Counted from the first letter of the stretch, positions 1 through 10,243 are shown. The stretch: 49,126 nucleotides of DNA from Alteromonadaceae bacterium (GCA_013373625.1 JABXHM010000088.1:1-49126), one strand, 5' to 3'. Numbers and translations are program-made. The notes: generated from the sequence alone by a model not told the origin.

Positions 1-153
1 AGCGACACTGATAGTATCAGCGATACTGTTTTGTGCGTCATTTTTAACACTACCTTCAAGCTTACTACCCACACTAGATATTCAATAGAGCAATTCGCTT
101 ATTCCATTGTAGCTATGCAAAAAAATCGTGAAACCACTGGCGATTTTCGACGC

Positions 154-186
154 AACGCTAGCGTTTGCTTAGAGTTTAAGCAAACG
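154..186. promoter_or_regulatory. Nested palindromes upstream of the siderophore receptor
   Basis: Two overlapping dyads are visible. AACGCTAGCGTT (154-165) is a perfect 12-bp palindrome, and CGTTTGCTTA (162-171) pairs with TAAGCAAACG (177-186) as a 10-bp perfect stem with a 5-nt loop. No T-run follows, so this is not a clear intrinsic terminator. It lies about 35 bp upstream of the -10 box of the next gene and could be the end of an upstream transcript or an operator. The first 150 bases of the window otherwise show nothing I can assign. Confidence 0.4.
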
Positions 187-221
187 ATCTCCTGCGTGTA
201 GCAATATGGTATTAATAGGTA

Positions 222-247
222 TATAATTGCAAATGATAATCATTAGC
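222..247 (+). promoter_or_regulatory. -10 box followed by a Fur box
   Basis: A perfect TATAAT lies at 222-227, with a weak -35 candidate (TAGCAA, 199-204) at 17-bp spacing. Immediately downstream, 229-247 reads GCAAATGATAATCATTAGC, which matches 16 of 19 positions of the classical Fur consensus. The site would overlap the transcription start, the usual geometry for iron-dependent repression. It fits the downstream siderophore receptor. Confidence 0.85.
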
Positions 248-285
248 ATTTAAGAATTAACCCTATTAACAGGAACCGACTAACT

Positions 286-2400
286 ATGCGATTAACTGCT
301 TTGTCAGCTGCGGTTGTGAGTACTTTTACGAGCTACACAGCATTAGCACAACATTCACAAGATTTGGAAAAAATTGAAGTGGTTGGCCGTGCTGAGCAAT
401 TTTATCTGGAGTCAGAAACACGGATCGGCACTAAAACCGATGCTGACATCATGGAAATTCCATTATCTGTTCAGGTATTGAGCCGGCAGTTAATTCAAGA
501 TCAAGCTGCACGAGACATTACTGATATGTATCGCTCAATTGCCGGGGTTAGCGAATTTAGCTATTCCGGTGTTACTTTTCGGGGATTCCGCGACGACAGT
601 AATGTGTTTTATGACGGCGTGCGGGGCGATCCTTTCTCTGGTTTCAGCGTTCCTCAGCTTTTTAATGTTGAACGTGTTGAAGTGTTGAAAGGTCCTGCGG
701 CAGCGCTTTACGGCGGCGGTGAGCCAGGGGGAATGATCAACTATGTGTCACGCAAGCCCAGTTTTAATCAAAAAAACAATATTACCGCCACCGCGGGTAA
801 TTTTAACTTAGCTGGTGCGACTGTGGACAGCACCGGGGGCATCAATGATGCGCTGGCGTATCGCTTTGGTGTGTTTTATGAGACACAGGATCATTTTCGT
901 CATAATGCCGATTCAGAAAATATTGAGCTGGCTGGTGGTTTACGCTGGGACATCGACAACAATACACAACTGACCACCAGTATTGATTATATTATTCAAA
1001 ATCTGGGCGGAAACCGCTTGCGCGGAGTGCCTGTAGATGATGACGGCAACTTCCTTGTTGGACGCGCCTACAATGCCAATGAAAAGTTTGATTATCAGGA
1101 CCTCACTGCCCTGGTAGTGCAATCAAACTTACAACATCAGTTCAGTGATGATTTGAGTGTCAACACGACCTTGCGATACCTGGATAATGAGCGCGAGCAG
1201 GCCTACCATGAATCACGCAGTTGGGTAGATGTAAATGGTGATGGCGTAGCCAATATAGATGATCAAACTATCAAGCGTGAATATCGTAAGCAATACCGGG
1301 CCAACGATGAGCTGAGTGTAACCGTGGATTTTGTGTATGACGTTAATCTTTTCGGGTTGGACAACACGTTATTGTTTGGTGGTGACTGGCATAAAGTGGA
1401 AACCGATTATGATTATTGGCGCGCCCGTTATGAAGCTGATGGCATTGCTAACTTGAATATTTTTACCCTGAATTACGGTGAAACCGATCCCCGCACCTAT
1501 ACCCTCACTGATATGAACCGTGATGGCATGAAGCGGGAGCGGGCCAGTATCTATCTGCAAGATTCCATTGCTTTGAATCAGCATTGGTCATTAATGGTGG
1601 GGGCACGCTTTGACCACTTCGAAGAACGCAGTAAGGAAACCTTTACGGATTATTCTGACCATGATGTGACGCCGCGAATCGCGTTAACTTATATGCCGTC
1701 AGACGACGCCACGGTTTATGTAAATTATTCCGAGAGCTTTAATCCGGTTTCATCTGATGATTTTGATGAAGCGGGCGCCGAGCCTTTATCTCCGGAAACC
1801 GGCAATCAGATAGAGGTTGGCGCCAAACATAGTTGGTTTGAAGGCCGCATTATGACGACAGTGTCACTGTATCAAATTGAAAAGGAAAATATGGTGACTT
1901 CGAACCCGGATTACATTGAGGGTGAAAATGACAATGTTGAACCTGCACTGATCAATTACGGATTGATTGAAAGTAACGGTGCAGAACTGACCCTGGTGGG
2001 AGACATCAACGACACAATCAGCGTCACTGCCAATTATGCGTACAATGATGTTGAAATTGTTGAGGGTGAAAACAGAAACACGTTTAACGGTAGACGTTTT
2101 GCCAATGCCCCTCGTCATCAGGCTGGGTTGTGGGCACGCTACGCAATACCGGCATGGCAGTCATCTATAGCGTTTGGGGTTGATTACGTTAGTGAACAGG
2201 TGAGTTTAAGTGGGCAAAAAGTTAAGTCGTTCGCTGTATTTGATGCAAGTTGGACAACTCAATGGCAGGAGGTTCTGCTTAGTGTCAATGTGAGGAATCT
2301 GTTTGATAAGGTGTATGCGGTGAGCGGATTTAGCGAGCGCAATGGCCATTTCCCGGGCGAGCCCCGAGAAATAGTATTGCAGCTGAGCTATGATTTCTAA
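286..2400 (+). CDS. TonB-dependent siderophore receptor
   Basis: Outer-membrane receptor that imports ferric siderophore using TonB energy. The 704-residue protein starts with a signal peptide (about 1-21, ending ALA) and a TonB-box-like segment around residues 27-34 (LEKIEVVG). A plug domain with the family pattern VERVEVLKGPAAALYGGGEPGG follows before about residue 160, then the beta-barrel, which ends in the canonical C-terminal Phe (YDF). The Fur box just upstream indicates iron repression. The next gene, a PepSY membrane protein 16 bp downstream, is probably co-transcribed. Residues 315-326 form an EF-hand-like loop (DVNGDGVANIDD) in what should be an extracellular loop. Siderophore specificity cannot be read from the sequence. 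Confidence 0.93.
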   Translation: MRLTALSAAVVSTFTSYTALAQHSQDLEKIEVVGRAEQFYLESETRIGTKTDADIMEIPLSVQVLSRQLIQDQAARDITDMYRSIAGVSEFSYSGVTFRGFRDDSNVFYDGVRGDPFSGFSVPQLFNVERVEVLKGPAAALYGGGEPGGMINYVSRKPSFNQKNNITATAGNFNLAGATVDSTGGINDALAYRFGVFYETQDHFRHNADSENIELAGGLRWDIDNNTQLTTSIDYIIQNLGGNRLRGVPVDDDGNFLVGRAYNANEKFDYQDLTALVVQSNLQHQFSDDLSVNTTLRYLDNEREQAYHESRSWVDVNGDGVANIDDQTIKREYRKQYRANDELSVTVDFVYDVNLFGLDNTLLFGGDWHKVETDYDYWRARYEADGIANLNIFTLNYGETDPRTYTLTDMNRDGMKRERASIYLQDSIALNQHWSLMVGARFDHFEERSKETFTDYSDHDVTPRIALTYMPSDDATVYVNYSESFNPVSSDDFDEAGAEPLSPETGNQIEVGAKHSWFEGRIMTTVSLYQIEKENMVTSNPDYIEGENDNVEPALINYGLIESNGAELTLVGDINDTISVTANYAYNDVEIVEGENRNTFNGRRFANAPRHQAGLWARYAIPAWQSSIAFGVDYVSEQVSLSGQKVKSFAVFDASWTTQWQEVLLSVNVRNLFDKVYAVSGFSERNGHFPGEPREIVLQLSYDF

Positions 2401-2416
2401 CTTTATCTAGCTTGCG

Positions 2417-3616
2417 ATGAACAGGAAATTCTGGCACAACATTCACCACTGGGTTGGCTTTAAGCTGGCCCTGTTTTTATGCTTTATTCTGGCTAGCGGC
2501 ACGCTGGCGGTAATCTCGCATGAGCTTGACTGGTTAACTAACGTTGCGGTCAGGGCAGAAGGCCGCGTGGCCAATCAGGATCTTAATTGGGCGGCTTTCT
2601 ATAGGGCCGCGCTGGCGCAGGCCGGTAACGATACCGTTTACCAGTTGGCAGTGCCGGAGCATTCTGGCTTTGCCGCTGAGGCATTGGTGAAGGATGAAAA
2701 TCAGCGCCGTTACAGGCTCTATTTCGATCCTGTTACATGGCAATACAATGGAGAAGGACGCTGGTTTAACTGGCAAACGTCTCTACGTCGTATTCATCGT
2801 CATTTGATGTTACCACTGAATGTGGGGCTGACCCTGGTTGCTGCCTCTTCGATTTTATTCTTATGTTCTCTCGTTACAGGCCTGATTCTGCAACGTCAAT
2901 GGTGGCGCGGGCTGTGGCGCTGGCCCCGACGTACTAATCCGCGTGTATTCTGGAGTGACTTACACCGCTTGGCCGGCCTCTGGAGTAGCTGGTTATTAGT
3001 CATCGTAAGTATCACAGGGTTATGGTATCTCGTAGAAAAATATGGACTGGGAGCTACTTACCCCCAGGATGCGAAAGCTATATCAACAGTGGCTCAGCAG
3101 TCTACAATAAACGTATCGGAAACGGTGTTTGCCAATGTTATGCATCAAGTCAGCGAACATCGCCCCGCTCTGCAGGTAAAACGGGTCTTTTTACCCGTAA
3201 AATCCATGACAACAATCCGTATAGATGGTCAGGAGGATGAGTTGCTGGTAAGGGATCGTGCTAATAACATGATTTTTGATCCCCTAAGTGGTGAGTTATT
3301 GTCGACGCGCAGGGGCGAGGATTTGTCGCTACATGTGCGGATCTCTGAGGCCGCAGACCCTTTGCACTTTGGAACCTGGGGAGGCTTAACAACAAAACTG
3401 GTTTATTTTATGTTTGGAGTTGTGCTGACATTGGTGTGTTTATCAGGAACCTATATATATGCTCTGCGTTTGCTACCTGTCAGGCGGCATCAACAGATAC
3501 CACAGCGGCTAATGTTTCGAGCTGCTGTGCCGGCCATGGGCTGGGGCAGTGGGTTAAGTGCAGGGTTAATTGTTGTGTGTGCAGGAATGACATTGTTGAC
3601 AATTTTGAGCTATTGA
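2417..3616 (+). CDS. PepSY-associated TM helix protein (siderophore-linked)
   Basis: Inner-membrane protein of the PepSY/PepSY_TM family (399 residues). Segments around residues 15-35, 135-157, 185-207, 338-360 and 375-397 are strongly hydrophobic, with a large periplasmic loop between helices 1 and 2 and another between 3 and 4. Members of this family are often encoded beside siderophore receptors and have been linked to reduction or release of iron from imported siderophores. That role is inferred here from its place 16 bp behind the receptor. It has no promoter of its own that I can see and is probably under the same Fur box. Confidence 0.85.
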   Translation: MNRKFWHNIHHWVGFKLALFLCFILASGTLAVISHELDWLTNVAVRAEGRVANQDLNWAAFYRAALAQAGNDTVYQLAVPEHSGFAAEALVKDENQRRYRLYFDPVTWQYNGEGRWFNWQTSLRRIHRHLMLPLNVGLTLVAASSILFLCSLVTGLILQRQWWRGLWRWPRRTNPRVFWSDLHRLAGLWSSWLLVIVSITGLWYLVEKYGLGATYPQDAKAISTVAQQSTINVSETVFANVMHQVSEHRPALQVKRVFLPVKSMTTIRIDGQEDELLVRDRANNMIFDPLSGELLSTRRGEDLSLHVRISEAADPLHFGTWGGLTTKLVYFMFGVVLTLVCLSGTYIYALRLLPVRRHQQIPQRLMFRAAVPAMGWGSGLSAGLIVVCAGMTLLTILSY

Positions 3617-3765
3617 TCTTAATAAACTACAGCGTTTCCTGGGAGTCAAACGGATTATTCAACGTAAATACCGTACGATTGTTTAAGTTGGAGCAATTCA
3701 TGGCATCTTTGAGCATAGGAAGAGCATAAAAATACGCATCAAAACGATTGACAGCACAGGCGGTA

Positions 3766-3960
3766 TTAGTGTTCTTTAGTATGCGTAGCCGTGTCATCAG
3801 ACGTGTTGGCAACACTGGCGGCCGATGCTGACAATTTATACAACGCTGCAGCGGCTTGTTGGAGTTGCTCTAATTGCAAAACACTTAACTCAGCGGTGCT
3901 GGATGATACATCATCCATTTGTTTAAATTGCGCGCTAAACGTATTTGTTACCTCAACCAT
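3766..3960 (-). pseudogene. Possible 3' remnant of a chemotaxis-receptor gene
   Basis: A 64-codon frame whose residues (FKQMDDVSSSTAELS, then LQLEQLQQAAAALYKLSA) resemble the last turns of a methyl-accepting chemotaxis protein signalling domain (tandem S/T/A positions, then Q-L-A-x-x-L). The frame stays open upstream of the ATG for only about 14 further codons before a stop, and there is no ribosome binding site. It therefore looks like gene debris rather than an expressed protein. The 400 bp between the PepSY gene and the metallopeptidase hold nothing else convincing. Confidence 0.25.
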
Positions 3961-4015
3961 TGTGTTGGTTGTGGCGTTGCTTACAGAACATTTACCACTA
4001 ACAATTTACATGTTG

Positions 4016-5389
4016 TCAAAACACCACCTCTGAATTTATGACTTCTGGGTTTGATAGCACATTGGTTTTTATATCATTAAACAGTTGGTTATCTTTCAGC
4101 ACACTCTGTAATGTACTGGTCAGAAAACGATAGTTAGTGAGATTGGTATCGGTTGTCAGTAGCTTTTGCATCCACAAATACATTTTATCTTCACCGATCT
4201 GCTGCTCTACCAGCAACCATATGAGCGGCGCATAGGTGTACACATAAAGGTTCCTGTCACCATAGTCTGTGGCTGACGTGATAGCACTAACAGGTGTTAA
4301 ATTTGCTTCGCTTAATGCGGCCAGTTTTTTTTCAATGTTAGCTTTATAAACACTTTCACTTACCAGCGCTTTAGTGAGTTTAAGCGATAAATATTCAGCG
4401 AACGACTCAGATAACATATCTCCCAGTTCTGAGTTAAATACCCGATAAGTACCAAAGTAATAATGGGCTAATTCATGAGCAATAAACGTTTTATAACTGT
4501 CTGAGTTCTGGCCATTTATGATAACCCCCAACCCTTCTTCGGCATGGCTTATAAGGACAATGGTAGGAAAAGTCACAAATGCCCAGTTGTTCTTTTTAGT
4601 AACCGGGGTGGTGTGTATATACACCACACTCTCGCCGTAGGGAATCTCAAGTTTACTTTGATAAAAATGCTCAATAGAGGACGTCACCCCACTAAACTCT
4701 ACCCTCTGCTGTTCAGAAAGATCTGCATTCAAAAAGTAACTCCCATTCAACTTAGCAATGTCATAATCGCCTGCGAACAACATGAGCTCTACTGGCTTTT
4801 GACTGGCAAAGTTACCGGTTTTACCCCGCACAGGCGCACTGCCGTTAACATAAATTGACTCGCAATCAGAACACGTTACATCAATGTCATATTGCAACGC
4901 GTCGTAGTAAACGTCTTTCTCAACGTCATACAGCACCGGATACCATGCTGCTTGCAGCCCATCGGCTCTCACGGTTTTTCCGTTAAACGCAATGTTTCCC
5001 TTCCAGTCGCCAAAATCACTGGCTTTTTGCATGTCTGCAATAACGGGGAACTTACCGGTATATTTGACATTCAGCGTATCTGGCAAAAACATGCCTTTAC
5101 CGGTATTGTCAGGCAGGTAGTAGCCAAAGCTTTCAAATGAATAGTCGCGGTTATAACGTTTTCGGTAGGCATAGTTAACGTTATCTTGCTCATTTCTGAA
5201 ATACTGGATGTTCATCCCCGAATTAATAAAAATAACGTAGTTACTCATTTTGGGCGGGTGGCTTAACGTAAATTCAGCGTCAATAGTGCCTTGTTTAACA
5301 GAGACAACCATAGACCCCGTCAAAGTGAGGTTTTCGGCAAAAACCAGTGGTGAAAACACAATACAAATTAAAACAGCTAAGCGCTTCAT
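4016..5389 (-). CDS. Secreted M1-like (gluzincin) zinc metallopeptidase
   Basis: A 457-residue protein with a signal peptide (MKRLAVLICIVFSPLVFA). The zinc site is HELAH at residues 305-309, followed after exactly 18 residues by E328 in LSESFAEY, which matches the HExxH-(18)-E signature of M1 aminopeptidase-type gluzincins. The N-terminal part lacks clear motifs but is beta-rich, as in the M1 N-terminal domain; the usual GxMEN motif is not evident. The protein is probably periplasmic or exported and acts on peptides. It is monocistronic, flanked by degraded sequence on both sides. Confidence 0.82.
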   Translation of the reverse strand: MKRLAVLICIVFSPLVFAENLTLTGSMVVSVKQGTIDAEFTLSHPPKMSNYVIFINSGMNIQYFRNEQDNVNYAYRKRYNRDYSFESFGYYLPDNTGKGMFLPDTLNVKYTGKFPVIADMQKASDFGDWKGNIAFNGKTVRADGLQAAWYPVLYDVEKDVYYDALQYDIDVTCSDCESIYVNGSAPVRGKTGNFASQKPVELMLFAGDYDIAKLNGSYFLNADLSEQQRVEFSGVTSSIEHFYQSKLEIPYGESVVYIHTTPVTKKNNWAFVTFPTIVLISHAEEGLGVIINGQNSDSYKTFIAHELAHYYFGTYRVFNSELGDMLSESFAEYLSLKLTKALVSESVYKANIEKKLAALSEANLTPVSAITSATDYGDRNLYVYTYAPLIWLLVEQQIGEDKMYLWMQKLLTTDTNLTNYRFLTSTLQSVLKDNQLFNDIKTNVLSNPEVINSEVVF

Positions 5390-5467
5390 TTACAGTCCTT
5401 TGAAAACAGAAAAAAATTTTGTGAATACGATATAGTAAAACCACATGCAAAACAAAAAGGTATAACT

Positions 5468-5878
5468 ATGTTCAATCGAATTCTACTAGTCGTCATTTTC
5501 TTTTTGTCATTTTAATTACCCACCCCTGCACAGACAGACGATCAAGCGCAATTAAACACTTTGCTGGCTGAATTTTTGACTGGTCAGTCAGCATCGCATC
5601 ACGAAGAGTTCTGGGCAGAGAGAGGATCTGGTTTATACCTCCTCTAATGGCACGCGATTTGGTAAAGCTGACATTATGTCAGGGTTTACTGAAGAGCAGG
5701 ATACCGAACAAAGAAAACACCAATGCTATCCAATTAAAGCGGACGCACAAGATGTGTCATATTGCGTTAATTTCTTATTGGAACCAATAAAGAGGGGCAA
5801 GTAGGGGATATCAAGTCATTAAATCATATACCGGAAGTGTCTTTAATACATATTCGGTATCCGCGAATGAATGGTTGA
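5468..5878 (+). pseudogene. Broken DUF4440 / NTF2-like secreted protein
   Basis: The reading starts at ATG 5468 with a signal-peptide-like stretch (MFNRILLVVIFFLSF), then hits TAA. The same frame resumes with TPAQTDDQAQLNTLLAEFLT and ends ...HHEEFWAE. After a +1 shift near 5625 it continues as DLVYTSSNGTRFGKADIM, and another shift near 5780 leads to a final stop at about 5878. The pattern LNxLLxEFL...FWAxDLVYTSSxGxRFGKxxIM is typical of DUF4440 proteins with the NTF2 fold. At least one nonsense and two frameshift lesions make this a pseudogene. Confidence 0.75.
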
Positions 5879-6126
5879 AAATGCTCGGCAACAGAAAAAA
5901 CAGTGATAGAGTCCCCGTGCTCACCTCTATTTAGTTTGATTTTATGGTGAGCGGCTCTAAAAACAAAGCTGAAGCTGAAAAGCGGCTGGGGGTATATTCA
6001 CCAGTAATGTTGGCAATAACGCCTTAGGCGTTGGTGTGATCGGATGTGTTGGAAAATAACGGATAAGGCCTACGGCGCCCTTGAGAAAAAAGGATGTATT
6101 CGGATATACCGGCACAAGGCCAGCAC

Positions 6127-6152
6127 AAAAAAAGCGCCTAAGGCGCTTTTTT
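6127..6152. terminator. Bidirectional intrinsic terminator of metG
   Basis: GCGCC-TAA-GGCGC (6134-6146) flanked by seven A on the left and six T on the right. It is a textbook stem with U-tract in both orientations and sits 10 bp past the metG stop codon on the minus strand. Confidence 0.92.
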
Positions 6153-6161
6153 ATATTGTTG

Positions 6162-8207
6162 TTACTTAACCCGCATACCCGGCTTAGCGCCTTCATGTGG
6201 CTCAAGAATGAAGATATCTTCGCCACCCGGGCCGGCCGCAATTACCATGCCCTCAGACATGCCAAAGCGCATTTTACGCGGGGCTAAGTTAGCAACCATG
6301 ACCGTATGTTTGCCAATTAAATCTTCCGGGGCATAGGCTGATTTTATGCCGGCAAACACCTGACGGGTTTCGCCGCCTAAATCGAGTTCCAGGCGCAGTA
6401 GCTTATCGGCTTTTTCGACATGCTCTGCCTTGGCAATTTTGGCAACGCGGAAGTCAACTTTGGCAAAATCAGCAAAAGTAATTTCCGGGCTAATAGGATC
6501 CTGTGCCAACGGGCTGTTCGGATCGAGCTTGGGCTCGGCCGACAGGTTTTCTTTGGAGTCGTCGACCATTGCGTTAATTTTATCCATTTCTACTCGCTGC
6601 ATCATGGGCTTAAATTTATTGATGGCGTGGCCAGTTAATACCGTTTGAGCGCTGCTCCAGGTAAGCTCATCGTTTAAGAACGCCTCGGTTTTTTCAGCCA
6701 GTACTGGCAGTACGGGTTTTAAGTAGGTCACCAAAATACGGAACATGTTAATACCTAGCGAGCACACATCGTGAGTGAATTGCTGCTTATCTTCCTGCTT
6801 AATGGTTACCCAGGGCGCGTTGGTATCGATAAACTGATTGGCTTTGTCAGCCAGCGCCATAATTTCGCGAATGGCCTGATGGTATTTGCGCTTTTCAAAC
6901 AGGGCGGCAATAGGCTCTGCAGCATTTTGAAATTGAGCCACTAATTCTGGCTCTAATACGTTGTCGGATAACTTGCCGTCGAAACGCTTGGTAATAAAGC
7001 TGGCACAACGGCTGGCAATGTTCACCACTTTACCGACTAAATCAGAATTTACTTTTTGCGCAAAGTCTTCAAAGTTAAGATCGATGTCGTACACACCGTC
7101 GCCCAGTTTAGAGGCAAAGTAGTAGCGTAAATACTCAGGGTTTAAGTGATCTAAATACGTACGGCCTTTAATAAAAGTACCGCGCGACTTTGACATCTTG
7201 GCACCATTAACGGTAACAAACCCGTGAATGTTCACGCCGGTAGGCTTACGGTAGCCTGCGCCTTCGAGCATGGCAGGCCAGAACAAGCAGTGAAAATAGG
7301 TAATATCTTTACCAATAAAGTGGTACAGCTCGGCATCTGAGTCGGCATTCCAGTAGCTGTCAAAGTCGACATCATTATTGTCGCAGAAGTTTTTAAAGCT
7401 GGCCATGTAGCCCACCGGGGCATCTACCCAAACGTAGAAAAACTTATTCGGTGCACCAGGAATTTCAAAACCAAAATAAGGCGCGTCGCGACTGATATCC
7501 CACTGCTGCAGACCCTCTTCAAACCATTCCTGAAGTTTATTGGCCATTTCTTCCTGAATAGCGCCCGAGCGGATCCAGGTTTTTAGCATGTCTTCGAACT
7601 GTGGCAAATCAAAAAAGAAATGCTCAGACTCTTTTAGCACCGGCGTTGCTCCTGACACCACACTGCGCGGGTTTTTCACTTCAGTGGGGCTGTACGTAGC
7701 GCCGCACACATCACAGCTATCGCCGTTTTGATCCTCGGCGCCACAGCTTGGACAGGTGCCTTTTACAAAGCGGTCTGGCAGAAACATTTGCTTTTCGGGA
7801 TCAAACAGCTGGTTAATTGTGCGCTTGCTGATATAACCGGCTTTATCCAGGCGATTATAGATCTCTTCGCAATACTGCTTGTTTTCTGGCGAGTGAGTGA
7901 CATAGTAATTGTTGTAATCAACAAAAAAGTCTTTGAGATCCTGATGATGCTCGGCGCGTGTTCTGGCCACCATTTCTTCAGGCGTAATGCCCAGCTCCTG
8001 TGCTTTGAGCATAACCGGTGTGCCGTGTGCATCATCGGCACAAACACTGTAACATTCGTGACCGCGTAAGCGCTGGAAACGGGTCCAGATATCGGTTTGA
8101 ATATGTTCAAGCAAGTGACCTAAGTGAATAGATCCGTTGGCATAAGGTAACGCGCTGGTTACCAGAATTCGGCGCTTGCCGTTAGTCAGCTGACTCTGTT
8201 CAGACAT
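6162..8207 (-). CDS. metG: Methionyl-tRNA synthetase
   Basis: Cytosolic class I synthetase that charges tRNA-Met. The 681 residues contain the HIGH-type motif HLGH (28-31), a CxxC...CxxC zinc knuckle near residues 146-162 (CPSCG...CDVCG), the KMSKS loop at 337-341 and, after a linker, a C-terminal tRNA-binding OB domain of the EMAP/Trbp111 type (from about 575). Length and layout match the E. coli enzyme (about 677 residues). It is transcribed away from apbC, with a 120-bp divergent promoter region, and ends at the intrinsic terminator 6127-6152. Confidence 0.98.
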   Translation of the reverse strand: MSEQSQLTNGKRRILVTSALPYANGSIHLGHLLEHIQTDIWTRFQRLRGHECYSVCADDAHGTPVMLKAQELGITPEEMVARTRAEHHQDLKDFFVDYNNYYVTHSPENKQYCEEIYNRLDKAGYISKRTINQLFDPEKQMFLPDRFVKGTCPSCGAEDQNGDSCDVCGATYSPTEVKNPRSVVSGATPVLKESEHFFFDLPQFEDMLKTWIRSGAIQEEMANKLQEWFEEGLQQWDISRDAPYFGFEIPGAPNKFFYVWVDAPVGYMASFKNFCDNNDVDFDSYWNADSDAELYHFIGKDITYFHCLFWPAMLEGAGYRKPTGVNIHGFVTVNGAKMSKSRGTFIKGRTYLDHLNPEYLRYYFASKLGDGVYDIDLNFEDFAQKVNSDLVGKVVNIASRCASFITKRFDGKLSDNVLEPELVAQFQNAAEPIAALFEKRKYHQAIREIMALADKANQFIDTNAPWVTIKQEDKQQFTHDVCSLGINMFRILVTYLKPVLPVLAEKTEAFLNDELTWSSAQTVLTGHAINKFKPMMQRVEMDKINAMVDDSKENLSAEPKLDPNSPLAQDPISPEITFADFAKVDFRVAKIAKAEHVEKADKLLRLELDLGGETRQVFAGIKSAYAPEDLIGKHTVMVANLAPRKMRFGMSEGMVIAAGPGGEDIFILEPHEGAKPGMRVK

Positions 8208-8327
8208 AGAATAATTCGTTTGGCTTATTGCTATTGGAAATGGCGCAAATACTAGCGGAAATGCGCATTTTTTGCATTGTTTTTGTATAAGTTAATCACT
8301 CATAAGCGGTAAATTTGCAGGTGAAGT

Positions 8328-9446
8328 ATGTTTTTTTCGCGAAAGTCCTCTAAACCCACGGCTGCCTGGCAGGCAGTTGTTGATTATCTGGCCGACTATT
8401 TTGTGTTACCCAAAGAAGAGGTAATGCCCTGGTGTAGTAATAGTTCTGATGACAATTCAACAGACATTATGGTTACCTTTCCCTTTGCTAATAAAAGTCA
8501 GTGGCCGTTTATACAGGCAGGAATAGCGCAGGCTTTAACACATGCCAACGCCAGCGCAGAGATTACCCTTAAACAACATATTCATGTCGGGCAAACCGCT
8601 AAACCACCGGTGACTAATATTCGCAATATTATTGCTGTAGCCTCGGGTAAAGGCGGTGTGGGTAAGTCGACAACCAGTATTAATTTAGCCTTTGCCCTCA
8701 TGCAGGAAGGGGCCAGGGTAGGTATTTTAGATGCCGATATTTACGGGCCTTCAGTGCCAATCATGCTCGGAAATCCCACTGAAAAACCACAAACTGCCGA
8801 CAACAGGCATATGCAACCGATTGTATCTCACGGCCTGGTTGCCAACTCCATAGGTTATTTGGTACCGGCCGACGATGCGGCCGTGTGGCGCGGCCCCATG
8901 GCCAGTAAAGCGCTGTCTCAGCTCATTAACGAAACCCTCTGGCCGGTACTGGATTATTTGATTGTGGATATGCCGCCTGGCACCGGCGATATCCAGCTCA
9001 CTATGGCACAGCAGGTACCGCTTACCGCCGCGGTAGTGGTGACCACGCCGCAGGATTTAGCCATTGCCGATGCGCAAAAAGGCATCGCCATGTTCAACAA
9101 GGTAAATATTCCGGTACTCGGGCTGGTGGAGAACATGAGTTTTTATCAGTGCACGGCGTGTGGCCATAAAGACTATATATTTGCTAAAGACGGCGGTAAT
9201 CAGTTGGCCGAGCGTTATGGTCTGCCACTGTTGGGCGCGTTACCACTGGATATTCGTATTCGCGAACATGCCGGCAGTGGGCAACCGTTACTGGTAAGTG
9301 AGCCTGATGGCCCTCTGGCCGAGGCATACCGGGATATGGCGCGGGCGGTGTCACTTGAACTGGCCACTACCGTGCCGGTAGCGCAAGTACAACAGAAACA
9401 CATTAAAGGCGACCCTATTGCGTTTAACCCCTTAAAAGACAATTAA
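8328..9446 (+). CDS. apbC: Iron-sulfur cluster carrier ATPase ApbC/Mrp
   Basis: Cytosolic P-loop ATPase that binds and transfers Fe-S clusters. The 372-residue protein has an N-terminal MIP18-like stretch, a deviant Walker A GKGGVGKST (107-115), the switch motif DMPPGTGD and the cluster-binding pair C275-x-x-C278. It lies divergently next to metG, as in many gammaproteobacteria (E. coli mrp-metG). The N-terminal third is less conserved than the rest. Confidence 0.95.
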   Translation: MFFSRKSSKPTAAWQAVVDYLADYFVLPKEEVMPWCSNSSDDNSTDIMVTFPFANKSQWPFIQAGIAQALTHANASAEITLKQHIHVGQTAKPPVTNIRNIIAVASGKGGVGKSTTSINLAFALMQEGARVGILDADIYGPSVPIMLGNPTEKPQTADNRHMQPIVSHGLVANSIGYLVPADDAAVWRGPMASKALSQLINETLWPVLDYLIVDMPPGTGDIQLTMAQQVPLTAAVVVTTPQDLAIADAQKGIAMFNKVNIPVLGLVENMSFYQCTACGHKDYIFAKDGGNQLAERYGLPLLGALPLDIRIREHAGSGQPLLVSEPDGPLAEAYRDMARAVSLELATTVPVAQVQQKHIKGDPIAFNPLKDN

Positions 9447-9470
9447 TTAAAAGATGATTAATGAATAAAC

Positions 9471-9497
9471 GCGTTGCCTGCCTGTGGCTGGCAACGC
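9471..9497 (+). terminator. GC-rich hairpin after apbC
   Basis: GCGTTGCC (9471-9478) pairs perfectly with GGCAACGC (9490-9497) across an 11-nt loop, 25 bp after the apbC stop. No T-run follows, so it may be a weak or Rho-assisted terminator or only an mRNA-stabilising end. Confidence 0.5.
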
Positions 9498-9550
9498 ATA
9501 ATACGCGCAGTTAAAAATATGACGCGCCATTAAAAAAAGAGAAGCCTACC

Positions 9551-10147
9551 ATGCGTTTATGTGATCGCGATATTTACGAATACCTTCAGCAAGGCAAAAT
9601 TAAAATCGACCCGCAACCCGACTATGATCAAATTAGTGGTTTAACGGTTGATATTCGACTGGGTAATAAATTTCGGGTATTTGAGGATCACGCTGCGCCT
9701 TATATTGATTTGAGCGGCCCGAAAGCCCAGGTGCAAGAAGCGCTTGAGTCGGTGATGAGCGACGAAATAGAGCTACCCGATGGCAAAGCGTTCTTCTTAC
9801 ACCCTAAAGAACTGGCGCTGGCGATAACCCAGGAGTCGGTCACCTTGCCTGATAACATTGTGGGTTGGCTGGACGGACGTTCATCGTTGGCACGGTTAGG
9901 GCTGATGGTACATGTTACCGCGCACCGCATTGATCCGGGTTGGTCAGGCAATATTGTACTGGAGTTTTATAACAGCGGTAAATTGCCGCTGGCACTGCGC
10001 CCCAATATGAAAATAGGTGCGCTGAGTTTTGAGGTGCTTAGTCAGTCGGCCGAAAAACCCTACAACTCACGTCTTGATGCTAAGTACAAAGGGCAGGATG
10101 GTGCGGTGGCCAGCCGTATTAGCGCGGATGGTAAAGATGACGAGTAG
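9551..10147 (+). CDS. dcd: dCTP deaminase
   Basis: Converts dCTP to dUTP for thymidylate synthesis. At 198 residues it has the usual length (E. coli 193). It shows the core signature [20 protein letters not shown], followed by [18 protein letters not shown], which contains the catalytic Glu, and the C-terminal nucleotide-closing tail ending GAVASRI. The ribosome site is AAAAGAGAAGCC before ATG 9551. A short hairpin (10144-10163, GTAGCC/GGCTAC) overlaps its stop codon. Confidence 0.97.
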   Translation: MRLCDRDIYEYLQQGKIKIDPQPDYDQISGLTVDIRLGNKFRVFEDHAAPYIDLSGPKAQVQEALESVMSDEIELPDGKAFFLHPKELALAITQESVTLPDNIVGWLDGRSSLARLGLMVHVTAHRIDPGWSGNIVLEFYNSGKLPLALRPNMKIGALSFEVLSQSAEKPYNSRLDAKYKGQDGAVASRISADGKDDE

Positions 10148-10243
10148 CCGGTTAACTGGCTACAGAATCAGCAATTAAACCATTTACTGCCATTAAGCGT
10201 TGCATTGGTTAAAAAAATAAGTACACTTGTCGGCTCTTTCGGT

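Noticed and set aside
1..201. Open plus-strand frame from the window start
   Set aside because: It lacks a start and motifs, and the palindromes and promoter elements in the same stretch point to a non-coding region.
3627..3815. A 62-residue minus-strand ORF in the 3.6-4.0 kb gap
   Set aside because: No ribosome site, no recognisable family, and it overlaps the possible chemotaxis-receptor remnant in another frame.
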